From NCBI GenBank assembly GCA_964418605.1, contig CAYQLY010000004.1, positions 124,001-188,000 on the forward strand: a DNA stretch of 64,000 nucleotides, written 5' to 3'. The translations under genes and the position numbers were made by a program. Every line of letters begins with the position of its first letter. Position 1 is the stretch's first letter. This document shows, in pieces, positions 33,556-41,639 of this stretch. The notes beneath the pieces are model-generated. The model ran no database searches and was not told where the DNA came from. It was given only the letters and a program-made list of their open reading frames with translations. Source of the stretch: CAYQLY01 sp964418605. Its GTDB lineage: Bacteria; Bacteroidota; Bacteroidia; Cytophagales; Cyclobacteriaceae.

Positions 33556-34848
33556 ATGGCAGAGATAAGACCTTTTCGTGCATGGCGATATAATAAGAGT
33601 TTATCTACTCAGCTTGACGAGCTCACCTCTCCACTTTTTGATGTTATTTCCTCCAAACAACGCGAAAGTCTTTATAAAAATCCATACAATAGTATTCATC
33701 TTTCTGTTCCTAGAAGCATTTCTGAGGCAGTTTCCCTCCTGAATGATTGGAAAACAAAAGGCATATTAGTTCAGGACACCTTACCTACACTATATGTGTA
33801 CTATCAGTATTTCTCTCTTTCAGGTTCGACAAAAGAATATTGTCGAAAAGGATTTATAACACATATTAAAGCATACGATTGGGAAGAAAAAATCGTTTTG
33901 CGTCACGAAAACACCATTCCACATGGTGTAAACGATCGTTTGAAATTATTAGAGACACTACAAATGGATACAAGTCCTACGCACGGACTGTATGAAGATA
34001 TAGAAAAAAACCTAGAGCCATACATGGATGAGGCTATTCAAAGCCCATTATATGAAACGGAAGACTATCAAGGTGTTCGTGAGGTAGTAGCTGTTATTCA
34101 CGATGTGCTTGTGATTAAAAAATTTATAGACACATTAAAAGATAAAAAAATAATTCTAGCCGATGGACATCATCGCTATGAAAGTGCTATCGAATATAGA
34201 AAAAAAATGCGATTGGCTAATCCTCATCATACAGATTATGAATCGTATAATTATCATCTTATGTATCTTACTAATTTGTCCTCTGAAGATATACGAATAT
34301 TGCCTACTCATCGCTTAATACAACATATCTCTTTGCCGGATGAAAAAGAGATAATTAAAAAAATAGAAACTTATTTTACATGCAAGGCTGTAGATAATGT
34401 GTATGATCTGCAAGAAATTATTTTAGGAAAAAAATGGGCATTTGGATTAGTTCTGAAAAACAATTGTTATAAAATACGATTACGGCCTGAGCTTTTTTCA
34501 ACCATGAGTTGGAATTTTCCAGATGTCATAAAAGAACTCGATCTTACAGTGCTTCATTATTTCATTATTGAAAAAGTATTAGGTATAGCTGGAAAAGATC
34601 AGCGTTCCTCCGAAAAAATTGCTTTTAATCGAAGTTTACCCGATTGTTTACATTTAGTAGAGGAAGGAAAAGCCCAAATGGCATTAATCACACAAGCTGT
34701 CACCATGGAGGAAATAAAAAAAGTATGCCTTACGGGGTATACTATGCCTCAAAAATCCACTTACTTTTATCCTAAAGTTATTGCTGGATTTGTATTTTCG
34801 TCTTTAAAATCTGATGAATTTGAATCGTCCTTTAATTCTAGCTTCTAA
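33556..34848 (+). CDS. DUF1015 family protein
   Basis: A 430-residue cytoplasmic protein of the DUF1015 family. Typical features are the N-terminal IRPFRAWRYN, the central ILADGHHRYESAIEYRKKM and the MYLTNLSSEDIRILPTHRL segment. Family function is not established; in some bacteria it lies near serine/phosphoglycerate metabolism genes. The ATG at 33556 is chosen over an upstream in-frame codon because it directly precedes the conserved N-terminus and follows a -7 box. It overlaps maf by 35 bases. Confidence 0.85.
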   Translation: MAEIRPFRAWRYNKSLSTQLDELTSPLFDVISSKQRESLYKNPYNSIHLSVPRSISEAVSLLNDWKTKGILVQDTLPTLYVYYQYFSLSGSTKEYCRKGFITHIKAYDWEEKIVLRHENTIPHGVNDRLKLLETLQMDTSPTHGLYEDIEKNLEPYMDEAIQSPLYETEDYQGVREVVAVIHDVLVIKKFIDTLKDKKIILADGHHRYESAIEYRKKMRLANPHHTDYESYNYHLMYLTNLSSEDIRILPTHRLIQHISLPDEKEIIKKIETYFTCKAVDNVYDLQEIILGKKWAFGLVLKNNCYKIRLRPELFSTMSWNFPDVIKELDLTVLHYFIIEKVLGIAGKDQRSSEKIAFNRSLPDCLHLVEEGKAQMALITQAVTMEEIKKVCLTGYTMPQKSTYFYPKVIAGFVFSSLKSDEFESSFNSSF

Positions 34849-35380
34849 ATCACCGCGTCGCAAACAGCTTCTGGAAGCCGCGGGTTTTACATTCACGGTG
34901 AAAGAAAAAGAAATTGAAGAAATCTATCCTTCTGATTTAGAATTAAAACAAATTCCAGAATACTTATCGAAACTAAAAGCCTCCGCCTTTCAACATGAAT
35001 TAAAAAATGAGATAGTTATTACCGCTGATACGATTGTTATTATAGGAAATCAATCATTAGGTAAACCAAAAAATAAAGCAGAAGCCATAGAGATGTTACA
35101 TTCCCTGTCTGGAAAAAAACACCAAGTTATAACAGGTGTTACACTTTTAACCTGTCAATCCAGTCATACATTTAGTGAAACAACAGACGTCTATTTTAAA
35201 AAACTATCTACGGATGAAATTATGTATTATGTAGAGACATATAAACCATTAGATAAGGCTGGTGCATATGGTATTCAAGAATGGATTGGGTATATTGGAA
35301 TTGAAAAAATAGTTGGATGTTATTATAATGTGATGGGGCTTCCTATTCATAGGGTATATCATGAATTAAAATTAGTTTAA
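34814..35380 (+). CDS. Maf nucleotide pyrophosphatase
   Basis: A 188-residue Maf/Ham1-like pyrophosphatase of the dTTP/UTP type (YhdE-like), a housecleaning enzyme that hydrolyses non-canonical or excess nucleotides. Motifs: LILASKSPRRKQLLEAAGF, ITADTIV, LGKPKNKAEAIEMLHSLSG and KAGAYGIQEWIG. Length is normal. The start lies inside the DUF1015 gene (35-base overlap), which suggests coupled translation. Confidence 0.9.
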   Translation: MNLNRPLILASKSPRRKQLLEAAGFTFTVKEKEIEEIYPSDLELKQIPEYLSKLKASAFQHELKNEIVITADTIVIIGNQSLGKPKNKAEAIEMLHSLSGKKHQVITGVTLLTCQSSHTFSETTDVYFKKLSTDEIMYYVETYKPLDKAGAYGIQEWIGYIGIEKIVGCYYNVMGLPIHRVYHELKLV

Positions 35381-35390
35381 CATGAAAAAA

Positions 35391-35459
35391 AATCATTATG
35401 AGGATAATGAACTATTCTTTTTTGTATTTCAATTATTTCACTATCCTCTCATAATGATT
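35391..35459. terminator. Long inverted repeat after maf
   Basis: AATCATTATGAGGATA at 35391-35406 and TATCCTCTCATAATGATT at 35442-35459 pair with a 2-base bulge and a 35-base loop. It lies between the convergent maf and methyltransferase genes and probably terminates one or both. Confidence 0.5.
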
Positions 35460-35522
35460 CGATTTGTAAAATAAACTATCTCGCAGTTTGAATTTATTGA
35501 AGACTTGCGGAAACTATTCAAT

Positions 35523-36512
35523 CTAACATCGACCACTTTGCATTTCCACACATACATTGTTTTTATTAACTATTGATTCTGAAAAACCGGAATTCTTATC
35601 ACCAATAGTTACGATATAGGTTAAGCCTGTTTCCTCCCTTTCAATTGTAATAGCATGTAATGGGACTTGAGCTTTTTCGAGTATAGCATGTAATTGTTTT
35701 TGACTTCGTTCAATTAAAAACCAATTAAAAAAATATTCTAATGGAATTCGAAAAGGGTTACCTTCAGCGATATTCGTAAATATGATTTTTCCATTCTTGG
35801 ATAAATTAGATTTAATTAGTTTTTTTAAAATAGCGGTTATGAATTTATCGGATACATAATCAAAAACCCCGCCAATCAGTATGAGGTCATACTGTTGTGA
35901 GATCTGATGGAGAATTTTATAAATATTACCTTGTTGTATAGTTAACTGATCTTGAATGGTTTTTAATTTTTCTTTTGAATAGTGAAGAGCATCGTAATCG
36001 ATATCGATAAGATGAATTTGTGCCGTGCTATTCTTGATCTCTGTTTGTGTTTGATAAACATCTTCTGATGTTCCACATCCAATGGAAAGTATTCGTGCAG
36101 CTGGGTTTTTTTTAATAACACTGCTAATTTCCGCTTGTTGTTTCTTTACTTTATTACGATGTTGTTGAGAAATTGGAGCGTATAAAAAATAGTCTTCAAA
36201 AACATAACCCCATGTATAGGGCTTAGCTGTATTTTTACATTGAATGATACGTTCAATAGTTTCAAAATCACCTTGGTACTTACGTGGCCAATCTTGAGTG
36301 CGTTGAATCAATGGCGACTCTCGAATAATGGAGCGAAGCAGACTTATCTTTTCAAGAATTTCCGCTCGGCTGTGAGTTTTTTCAAGTTCTTCTATTTTGC
36401 TGGTGATTGTTTTGCAGAATAAACCTAATTTTTTAGTTAACTCTGCTAAATGGGTTGTTTTTACATCTTGCTTTTCTAAAAAAAGCGTAATGTGTGAATG
36501 TAGCTTTTCCAT
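35523..36512 (-). CDS. SAM-dependent methyltransferase with N-terminal helical domain
   Basis: A 329-residue protein. The first 110 residues are helical and charged; the next part has the SAM motif ILSIGCGTSEDVYQ (about residues 142-155), HLIDIDYDAL, a LILIGGVFDYV acidic post-motif and a C-terminal ligand-binding region. Overall it resembles methyltransferases paired with small-molecule or fatty-acid signalling such as PhcB-like 3-hydroxyacid methyltransferases, but I cannot assign a substrate. About 370 bases upstream carry a repeat relic and the GG-peptide promoter. Confidence 0.7.
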   Translation of the reverse strand: MEKLHSHITLFLEKQDVKTTHLAELTKKLGLFCKTITSKIEELEKTHSRAEILEKISLLRSIIRESPLIQRTQDWPRKYQGDFETIERIIQCKNTAKPYTWGYVFEDYFLYAPISQQHRNKVKKQQAEISSVIKKNPAARILSIGCGTSEDVYQTQTEIKNSTAQIHLIDIDYDALHYSKEKLKTIQDQLTIQQGNIYKILHQISQQYDLILIGGVFDYVSDKFITAILKKLIKSNLSKNGKIIFTNIAEGNPFRIPLEYFFNWFLIERSQKQLHAILEKAQVPLHAITIEREETGLTYIVTIGDKNSGFSESIVNKNNVCVEMQSGRC

Positions 36513-36614
36513 GTGTAGTATAGGTTTTGTTGCTGCAAATTACTAAAAAATAGAATATAAACAAGAAGGCCTCTATTTTTTTTAGTGTTGTGATTAGTGG
36601 TTTACACGTGTGCT

Positions 36615-36734
36615 TTACCAGCCACGAAGAGGTAAGAAAAAACTAACCTTGTCAGCTTTTGACGAGCCCAAAGTGACAAAAAATTTGGCGATGGTTTCTT
36701 TTTATTTAGTTAGTTATACCCGTTGTGCATCTAG
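36615..36734 (-). repeat. Relic element with 21-bp repeat, copy 2
   Basis: Bases 36714-36734 match 708-728 (on the opposite strand) at 20 of 21 positions. On the minus strand the next 100 bases contain an open stretch (36615-36698) reading ETIAKFFVTLGSSKADKVS and ending LPLRGW with a stop. It has no start codon and looks like a relic of a transposon or repeat-encoded peptide. Together this suggests a decayed element of about 120 bases; the copy at 708 keeps only its end. Confidence 0.4.
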
Positions 36735-36835
36735 TCTATATATTTTTTCTATCTGAATGTTTAATTGTTTTAACACTAAATTTCTTAATTATCTAAAAAA
36801 AGTCATAAAAATATTACTAAATTCTATTTATGCTG

Positions 36836-36866
36836 TTGACTCGCCTATATTTTTGATGCTATCTTG
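36836..36866 (+). promoter_or_regulatory. Promoter of GG-peptide gene 1
   Basis: TTG at 36836-36838 and TATCTTG at 36860-36866, 21 bases apart, match the Bacteroidota consensus at most positions. The ATG of the peptide gene is only 15 bases later, so the leader would be very short. Confidence 0.5.
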
Positions 36867-36881
36867 CAACAGTTTAAAACA

Positions 36882-36959
36882 ATGAAAACAATAAAAATTA
36901 CTATTGAAAACATTAAAGGTGGTGGGGATAGAGAATCCAAACCTACTCCACCGCCATGA
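36882..36959 (+). CDS. Tiny double-glycine leader-like peptide, copy 1
   Basis: A 25-codon gene too short for ordinary gene finders. The peptide begins MKTIKITIENIK, continues with GGGD and ends PTPPP. The first 12 residues alternate charged and hydrophobic residues and lead into K-G-G-G, the place where C39 ABC exporters cut (after Gly-Gly), leaving a proline-rich product of about 11 residues. Its TGA overlaps an ATG (ATGA) in the frame of the TPR lipoprotein, and a promoter lies directly upstream. The second copy at 51416 shares NxKGGGD in the same position before the same kind of gene. Being a gene is inference from the motif, promoter and repeated context; no expression evidence is available. 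Confidence 0.55.
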   Translation: MKTIKITIENIKGGGDRESKPTPPP

Positions 36960-37015
36960 GAATTATTTTTTTACTTTTTTTATATTATTATTTCAATTTT
37001 TTAATTAGCTCAGTT

Positions 37016-38578
37016 ATGAAGAAAAAGGCCTTAATACCAACTCTAATACTCTATTTTATTATATTGTTCGCCTGCGACAAACAAGAGAATAAAGTAGTAG
37101 AACAAAAAAATCATTCAAATGAAAGCAAGTCAGATGTAGTTAAAGCCTTAGAGGGTGACTCAAAAGAATTGTATGATTTAGCTAAGAAATATATTAATAA
37201 GGACAATGATAATGTTGTGTATTTTGCTAATCAACTACTGATTGTTTCTGTAAAAAAAGGAGATAAAAAGGGAGAGCTTTTAGCACATTACATTCTAGGG
37301 TATGTCTATGAGTTAAATAAGTTTTATATCATGTCATTAACTCATACTTTTCAGTCTTTAGTTATTTGTAAAGAATTGGGTGAAGAAAAACAAATGGCAG
37401 ATTGTTATAGAACAATAGGTATTATTCATCATAAGGTTGGTTTATATGAAAAAGCGATTAAGTACTATAATAAGTCCTTAGATCATATGCCAAAAGAAAA
37501 TCAGCAATATAATATAGCCCAGTTATATTGGGATCTTGGTAAAACCTACCGCGAAGCTAAACAATACAAAGAAGCGGAGGAGAACTTTGTAAAGTCAGCC
37601 GGTATACAAAAAGAGTTAGGGAATCAAGAAGAGCTGGCGGATGTGTATAATTCTTTAGGCAATTTATTTAAAGAAACCGGTGCGTATGAGAAGGCCCTGA
37701 ATTATTTAAGCCAATCGCTGGCGATCAGTGAATCGATTAATCATGCCGAGCTGAGGACACTGGCCTTGCATAATACAGGGTATGTGCTCTACCAACAAAA
37801 AAAATATACAGAAGCGAAGGAGTATTACACGAAAGCCTTGGCACAAAGCGAGAAGGTAAGCGACTTTCCGGAATTGCTTATCTGGATCCATCGAGATATG
37901 GGCTTGAATGAGCTGGCTTTAAAGGATGCCGAAAAGGCTATTCCGTATTTAGAAAAAGGAGAAGCGATTGCTCAAGGGAGCAAACAAACTAAACTTGAAA
38001 TTGAGTTAACGGCTATTTTATCACAGGTGTATAAAAAACTAAGAAATATAGACAAAGCATTATATTACTCGGAAAAAAGCAGGTCAATTCAAGCAGAGAA
38101 TCTAATACCAGAAATAAAGAGGCTTGGGGATGAGTTTGAAAAGAAAAACACAATCGATGGATTTAAAGAAAACTCTATACAAAAACGGGAGGGGGATTCG
38201 AATAGGTTCTTTTATATTGTTTTATCTAGTCTTATAAGTTTATTAGTTGGAGGGAGTGGCATCTACTTTATCAAGCGGAGACAAAATAAAACTATGGGTG
38301 GAAAGGGTAAGCTGGTAGAAATAGAGGAGAGGTTGGAGATGGTATTAACAAAAGTAGCAGAAGTGATGAAAAATAAATCATCGTACAGTCAGTTGATTCA
38401 ACAAGAAGCACAAGCCATTTATGCTAAGATGCAAGAGATCGAAGCACATCAACAACATATCAGTAAGAGAGGAATTTCTAAACGCAAATTAAAAGAGCTT
38501 TGGGATATGCTTCAGAATTCTAAATCATTTTTAGCCTTAGCCAATCAACAGAAGGCTAATTCAATAGATCATTCATAA
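37016..38578 (+). CDS. TPR lipoprotein with C-terminal membrane helix and coiled coil
   Basis: A 520-residue protein beginning with a lipoprotein signal (ALIPTLILYFIILFAC, Cys20). TPR units fill about 90-370 (for example YEKAIKYYNKSLDHMP, YKEAEENFVKSAGIQKELGN and YEKALNYLSQSLAI). A membrane helix near 398-419 is followed by about 100 cytoplasmic coiled-coil residues. This is the layout of the sensor part of Bacteroidota TPR histidine kinases without the kinase. The frame stays open to an ATG at 36956 that overlaps the stop of the GG-peptide gene, but the lipoprotein signal marks 37016 as the true start. GC rises to 42-48% at about 37680-37930 against 27-28% on either side, suggesting a swapped-in repeat block. 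A receptor role for the upstream peptide is inference. Confidence 0.75.
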   Translation: MKKKALIPTLILYFIILFACDKQENKVVEQKNHSNESKSDVVKALEGDSKELYDLAKKYINKDNDNVVYFANQLLIVSVKKGDKKGELLAHYILGYVYELNKFYIMSLTHTFQSLVICKELGEEKQMADCYRTIGIIHHKVGLYEKAIKYYNKSLDHMPKENQQYNIAQLYWDLGKTYREAKQYKEAEENFVKSAGIQKELGNQEELADVYNSLGNLFKETGAYEKALNYLSQSLAISESINHAELRTLALHNTGYVLYQQKKYTEAKEYYTKALAQSEKVSDFPELLIWIHRDMGLNELALKDAEKAIPYLEKGEAIAQGSKQTKLEIELTAILSQVYKKLRNIDKALYYSEKSRSIQAENLIPEIKRLGDEFEKKNTIDGFKENSIQKREGDSNRFFYIVLSSLISLLVGGSGIYFIKRRQNKTMGGKGKLVEIEERLEMVLTKVAEVMKNKSSYSQLIQQEAQAIYAKMQEIEAHQQHISKRGISKRKLKELWDMLQNSKSFLALANQQKANSIDHS

Positions 38579-38595
38579 AAAACACCAAACATATA

Positions 38596-38638
38596 CTATA
38601 AAGTCTCGGAAATGTTTAAAATTTCCGAGGCTTTATAG
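38596..38638. terminator. Bidirectional terminator
   Basis: CTATAAAGTCTCGGAAAT at 38596-38613 pairs with 38621-38638 (18-bp stem, one wobble) around a 7-base loop. It lies between the convergent TPR lipoprotein and purM genes. Confidence 0.85.
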
Positions 38639-38663
38639 TTGTTTAAATAAATATACAACGTGT

Positions 38664-39827
38664 TTATTGATACACAAATTCACCATAGGATGATTGAATA
38701 GTTACTTTTTTTATTGTGCTTTTTTCCACGCGCCCAATAATACGCGCATCTAAATTAAAAGTAGTAATAAGAGGTAAAAGTTCTTCAGCTGTTTTTTCAG
38801 ATACATATAGTTCTAATCGATGACCCATGTTAAATACCTGATACATTTCTTTCCAAGAAATAGAACTGTTTTGTTGAATCAACTTAAAAATAAGAGGTGG
38901 CTCGTATAAATTTGTTTTTAATACATGCAGCGGACTCATGCTATGGAGTACTTTCGTTTGACCACCACCTGTACAATGCACTAGACCGTGAATAGCTTTA
39001 CGGTATTCTTTTAATAAGACATGCATCACGGGTAGGTATGTTCGTGTGGGCGATAAACAAAGTTGCCCGACCGTCATCGAAAGCTTTGGTATCGGATCTG
39101 TTAGCTGATGTGTTCCTTGATACACCAAATCCGATGAAAGATGATTATCAAAACTTTCAGGATAGAGTTCAGCATAACGATTTAAAAAAAGCTCATGTCT
39201 TGCCAATGTCAACCCATTGCTTCCAATCCCACCGGTGTAGATTGATTCGTACGTCGTTTTTCCGAAAGAACTTAAGCCTATAATCACATCACCTGGCTGT
39301 ATGCGTGCATTATCAATCACATCCTCTCTAGCCATTCGTGCAGTGATCGTGCTGTCCACGATGACTGTTTTTACTAAGTCGCCTACATCTGCTGTTTCGC
39401 CACCACCACTTTGAATCTGTATGCCATGCTTTTCAAGATTTGCGATGAATTCTTCCGTTCCTTCAATAAGCGTGCGAATGACATCACCTGGAATAAAACG
39501 CTTGTTTCGTCCAATGGTAGATGAAAGTAATAACCGATTTGTAGCACCGACACAAATTAAATCATCGGTATTCATCACCACAGCATCTTGTGCAATGCCT
39601 TTCCATACCGATAAGTCGCCCGTCTCTCGCCAATAGATATAAGCTAAGGATGACTTCGTTCCTGCTCCATCTGCATGGATCAGTTGGCAAAACAGATCAT
39701 CCCCATCGCTATCGGGTAAGATTTTACAAAAGGCTTGAGGAAATAATCCTTTATTTATATTTTGAATCGCTTCGTGTACGTCTTTTTTATCGGAAGAAGC
39801 ACCTCGCTTTGAATATTCGTCACTCAT
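38664..39827 (-). CDS. purM: Phosphoribosylformylglycinamidine cyclo-ligase, Bacteroidota type
   Basis: A 387-residue ATP-dependent AIR synthase of purine biosynthesis. The PurM-superfamily ATP-binding stretch HADGAGTKSSLAYIYWRETG, WKGIAQDAVVMNTDDLICVGA, SGGGETADVGD and the C-terminal VFNMGHRLELYV fit the Bacteroidota form, which is longer and more divergent than the E. coli enzyme. The gene overlaps gldD by 4 bases (ATGA), so the two are co-translated; this pairing is odd by function. Confidence 0.85.
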   Translation of the reverse strand: MSDEYSKRGASSDKKDVHEAIQNINKGLFPQAFCKILPDSDGDDLFCQLIHADGAGTKSSLAYIYWRETGDLSVWKGIAQDAVVMNTDDLICVGATNRLLLSSTIGRNKRFIPGDVIRTLIEGTEEFIANLEKHGIQIQSGGGETADVGDLVKTVIVDSTITARMAREDVIDNARIQPGDVIIGLSSFGKTTYESIYTGGIGSNGLTLARHELFLNRYAELYPESFDNHLSSDLVYQGTHQLTDPIPKLSMTVGQLCLSPTRTYLPVMHVLLKEYRKAIHGLVHCTGGGQTKVLHSMSPLHVLKTNLYEPPLIFKLIQQNSSISWKEMYQVFNMGHRLELYVSEKTAEELLPLITTFNLDARIIGRVEKSTIKKVTIQSSYGEFVYQ

Positions 39828-40456
39828 AATTTAGTTTTTGTTCTACCGTTTGTCCATTCCAAAGTTTGAATAAGATGTACGATATCTTTTTTAATGTATT
39901 CAATGATAGGAGCTAAGGAATCATTTTTTGTCGCTGTTTTAAAATATAAAGCACCTCGAAAAAAATGCATCGTACTATCGGTCATATAAAACTGAAACTG
40001 ACTAGGCACCTCACCTTCAAGCTCTGCTATAACGGCTGTTTTACCTGAAGGTGTTTTCAATATACTTTCTTCTATACCGTATGCTTTGATTTGGTGTTTA
40101 GAGGTTAGGCGATAAGCATCTTGAATGTATTCTTTGTAGAGTTTTTCTTTTCCTTGTATAGGCTTATAGGTAATTTGAATACACGCATCAAATGTCGGAT
40201 AACAAATATTAATCCAGTGTGGCTCTGCTAATCGTGAGCTATCTCTAAAAATTTGCGCATACTTGGAATATTCAAACGTGTATGGATGAGTTTTATCTAA
40301 ATGTTGATAGGCAGATTCTGGTAAGTCAATGCGATTATACCCGTGAGGCTTGGGAAGGTAGTTTTTTTTTCTGCAACACACACTTATGGGTATGATGACT
40401 ATGACCAGAAAAAAAGAAAATACATGTATTCGTCTGATTTTTAACCCGTGTTTCAT
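39824..40456 (-). CDS. gldD: Gliding motility lipoprotein GldD
   Basis: A 210-residue cell-envelope protein of the GldD family, required for Bacteroidota gliding motility (the Gld proteins belong to the type IX secretion/gliding apparatus). Diagnostic features are the opening segment after the membrane signal, PKPHGYNRIDLPE, then YSKYA, and CYPTFDACIQITY. The N-terminal signal (FSFFLVIVIIPISVCCRKK) ends in a cysteine pair suitable for lipoprotein processing. It lies upstream of purM with a 4-base overlap. Confidence 0.9.
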   Translation of the reverse strand: MKHGLKIRRIHVFSFFLVIVIIPISVCCRKKNYLPKPHGYNRIDLPESAYQHLDKTHPYTFEYSKYAQIFRDSSRLAEPHWINICYPTFDACIQITYKPIQGKEKLYKEYIQDAYRLTSKHQIKAYGIEESILKTPSGKTAVIAELEGEVPSQFQFYMTDSTMHFFRGALYFKTATKNDSLAPIIEYIKKDIVHLIQTLEWTNGRTKTKL

Positions 40457-40679
40457 TTCACCAAATTTACATTAAATTCATCGAGTGTTTTTTTATTGTG
40501 TTTTTTTTATATTTTTTTGCATTTTTAATTATCTCATTATCAACAAGATAGACACTATAAGGTAAAAATAATCGAATCCTAAATAAATAGTTTGCAAATT
40601 TTTTTTTCTTCTCTGAAATTTTTGCTAAATCGCGATTGAATTTTATTAATTACTTTAAAACCAAATAGATCAAAGAATT

Positions 40680-41474
40680 ATGAAAAAGGCATTACTTTCT
40701 TTCATACTTTGTGCAGGCGTACTAGGTGCGGCTATGGCGCAAGGAGATGGAATCACCACTAAACGAGACAAAGGAAAAGGATACACTATCCTTCCTGAAG
40801 CGGGAGATTGGGGAATTGGATTCAGTGCAGATCCATTTCTTAAACCAATGTTGAATTTATTCAACAATACTGTAAATAATGATCCATTCAAAGCAGACTG
40901 GATCGCTAAGCCTATGAAAATAGCATTTTATATGGCACAAGATGATGAAACGTACTATAGAGCAGCTGTACGTATTGGTTTTGTTTCCCACACGGATCGT
41001 TTTCCTAATGGAACTAGCAACACCAATACATTAAGCCATACAGGTTTCACTATTGGTTTAACAGCAGGTATTGAAAAAATTAAAACAATGCGTCACCGCT
41101 TACAAGGTTACTATGGTGCGCAAGTTGGTATTGATGTACTTCCTTATGAAGACAAAGTTAATATCGCAGGTAAAGATTATGCAACTTATGGCTCTGTGAA
41201 ATTTACAGACGCTACTGTAACAGCTAATAACTTTACAAGAACAGGAGGTGGTACATTTTCTTTTGGTGTTGCCGGTTTTCTAGGTGTTCGTTATTTTGTA
41301 GCTCCAAAAATATCTTTAGGTGCTGAATACATGTGGGGTCTTGGTATTGCTAGCAAAGGCAAGCGTACACAAACAATAGGCTCGAATCCTTCTATTGTTA
41401 CAGATTCTGGATCATTTGAATTCAAAGCAGATACTAACATAAGCGGAACATTAGTTTTAGCATTCTGGTTCTAA
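40680..41474 (+). CDS. Predicted outer-membrane beta-barrel protein
   Basis: A 264-residue exported protein with signal KKALLSFILCAGVLGAAMAQ. Most of it consists of alternating hydrophobic/polar strands such as RLQGYYGAQVGIDVLPYE and GVAGFLGVRYFVAPKISLGA, and it ends with aromatic LVLAFWF, the usual terminal signal of a beta-barrel outer-membrane protein. Function is unknown. Two intrinsic terminators follow before the convergent lipoprotein gene. The 223 bases upstream hold nothing I recognise. Confidence 0.7.
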   Translation: MKKALLSFILCAGVLGAAMAQGDGITTKRDKGKGYTILPEAGDWGIGFSADPFLKPMLNLFNNTVNNDPFKADWIAKPMKIAFYMAQDDETYYRAAVRIGFVSHTDRFPNGTSNTNTLSHTGFTIGLTAGIEKIKTMRHRLQGYYGAQVGIDVLPYEDKVNIAGKDYATYGSVKFTDATVTANNFTRTGGGTFSFGVAGFLGVRYFVAPKISLGAEYMWGLGIASKGKRTQTIGSNPSIVTDSGSFEFKADTNISGTLVLAFWF

Positions 41475-41497
41475 GAAACACATTAAACTAATAAATT

Positions 41498-41527
41498 AAA
41501 AAAGGTTGCTTATAAGCAACCTTTTTT
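41498..41527 (+). terminator. Terminator of the barrel gene
   Basis: A perfect 30-base palindrome, AAAAAAGGTTGCTTA and its complement, ends with a T-run at 41522-41527. It lies 24 bases after the stop. Confidence 0.85.
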
Positions 41528-41556
41528 AATGCGTTGTCTTTAAGAAAACAGGTAAT

Positions 41557-41588
41557 AAAAAGCCCACGACTAGGAATCGTGGGCTTTT
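41557..41588 (-). terminator. Terminator of the downstream lipoprotein gene
   Basis: AAAAGCCCACGA at 41558-41569 pairs with 41577-41588 around a 7-base loop; the T-run lies on the minus strand, so it fits the gene ending at 41640. Confidence 0.8.
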
Positions 41589-41639
41589 CAATATGAAGTC
41601 TAAACAATTAGATAACTAGGTTTAAGTTATTTTATTTTT

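Noticed and set aside
36956..37015. ATG at 36956 as start of the TPR lipoprotein
   Set aside because: It would place 20 hydrophobic residues before a complete lipoprotein signal at 37016. The overlap with the GG-peptide stop is noted, but the later start fits processing better.
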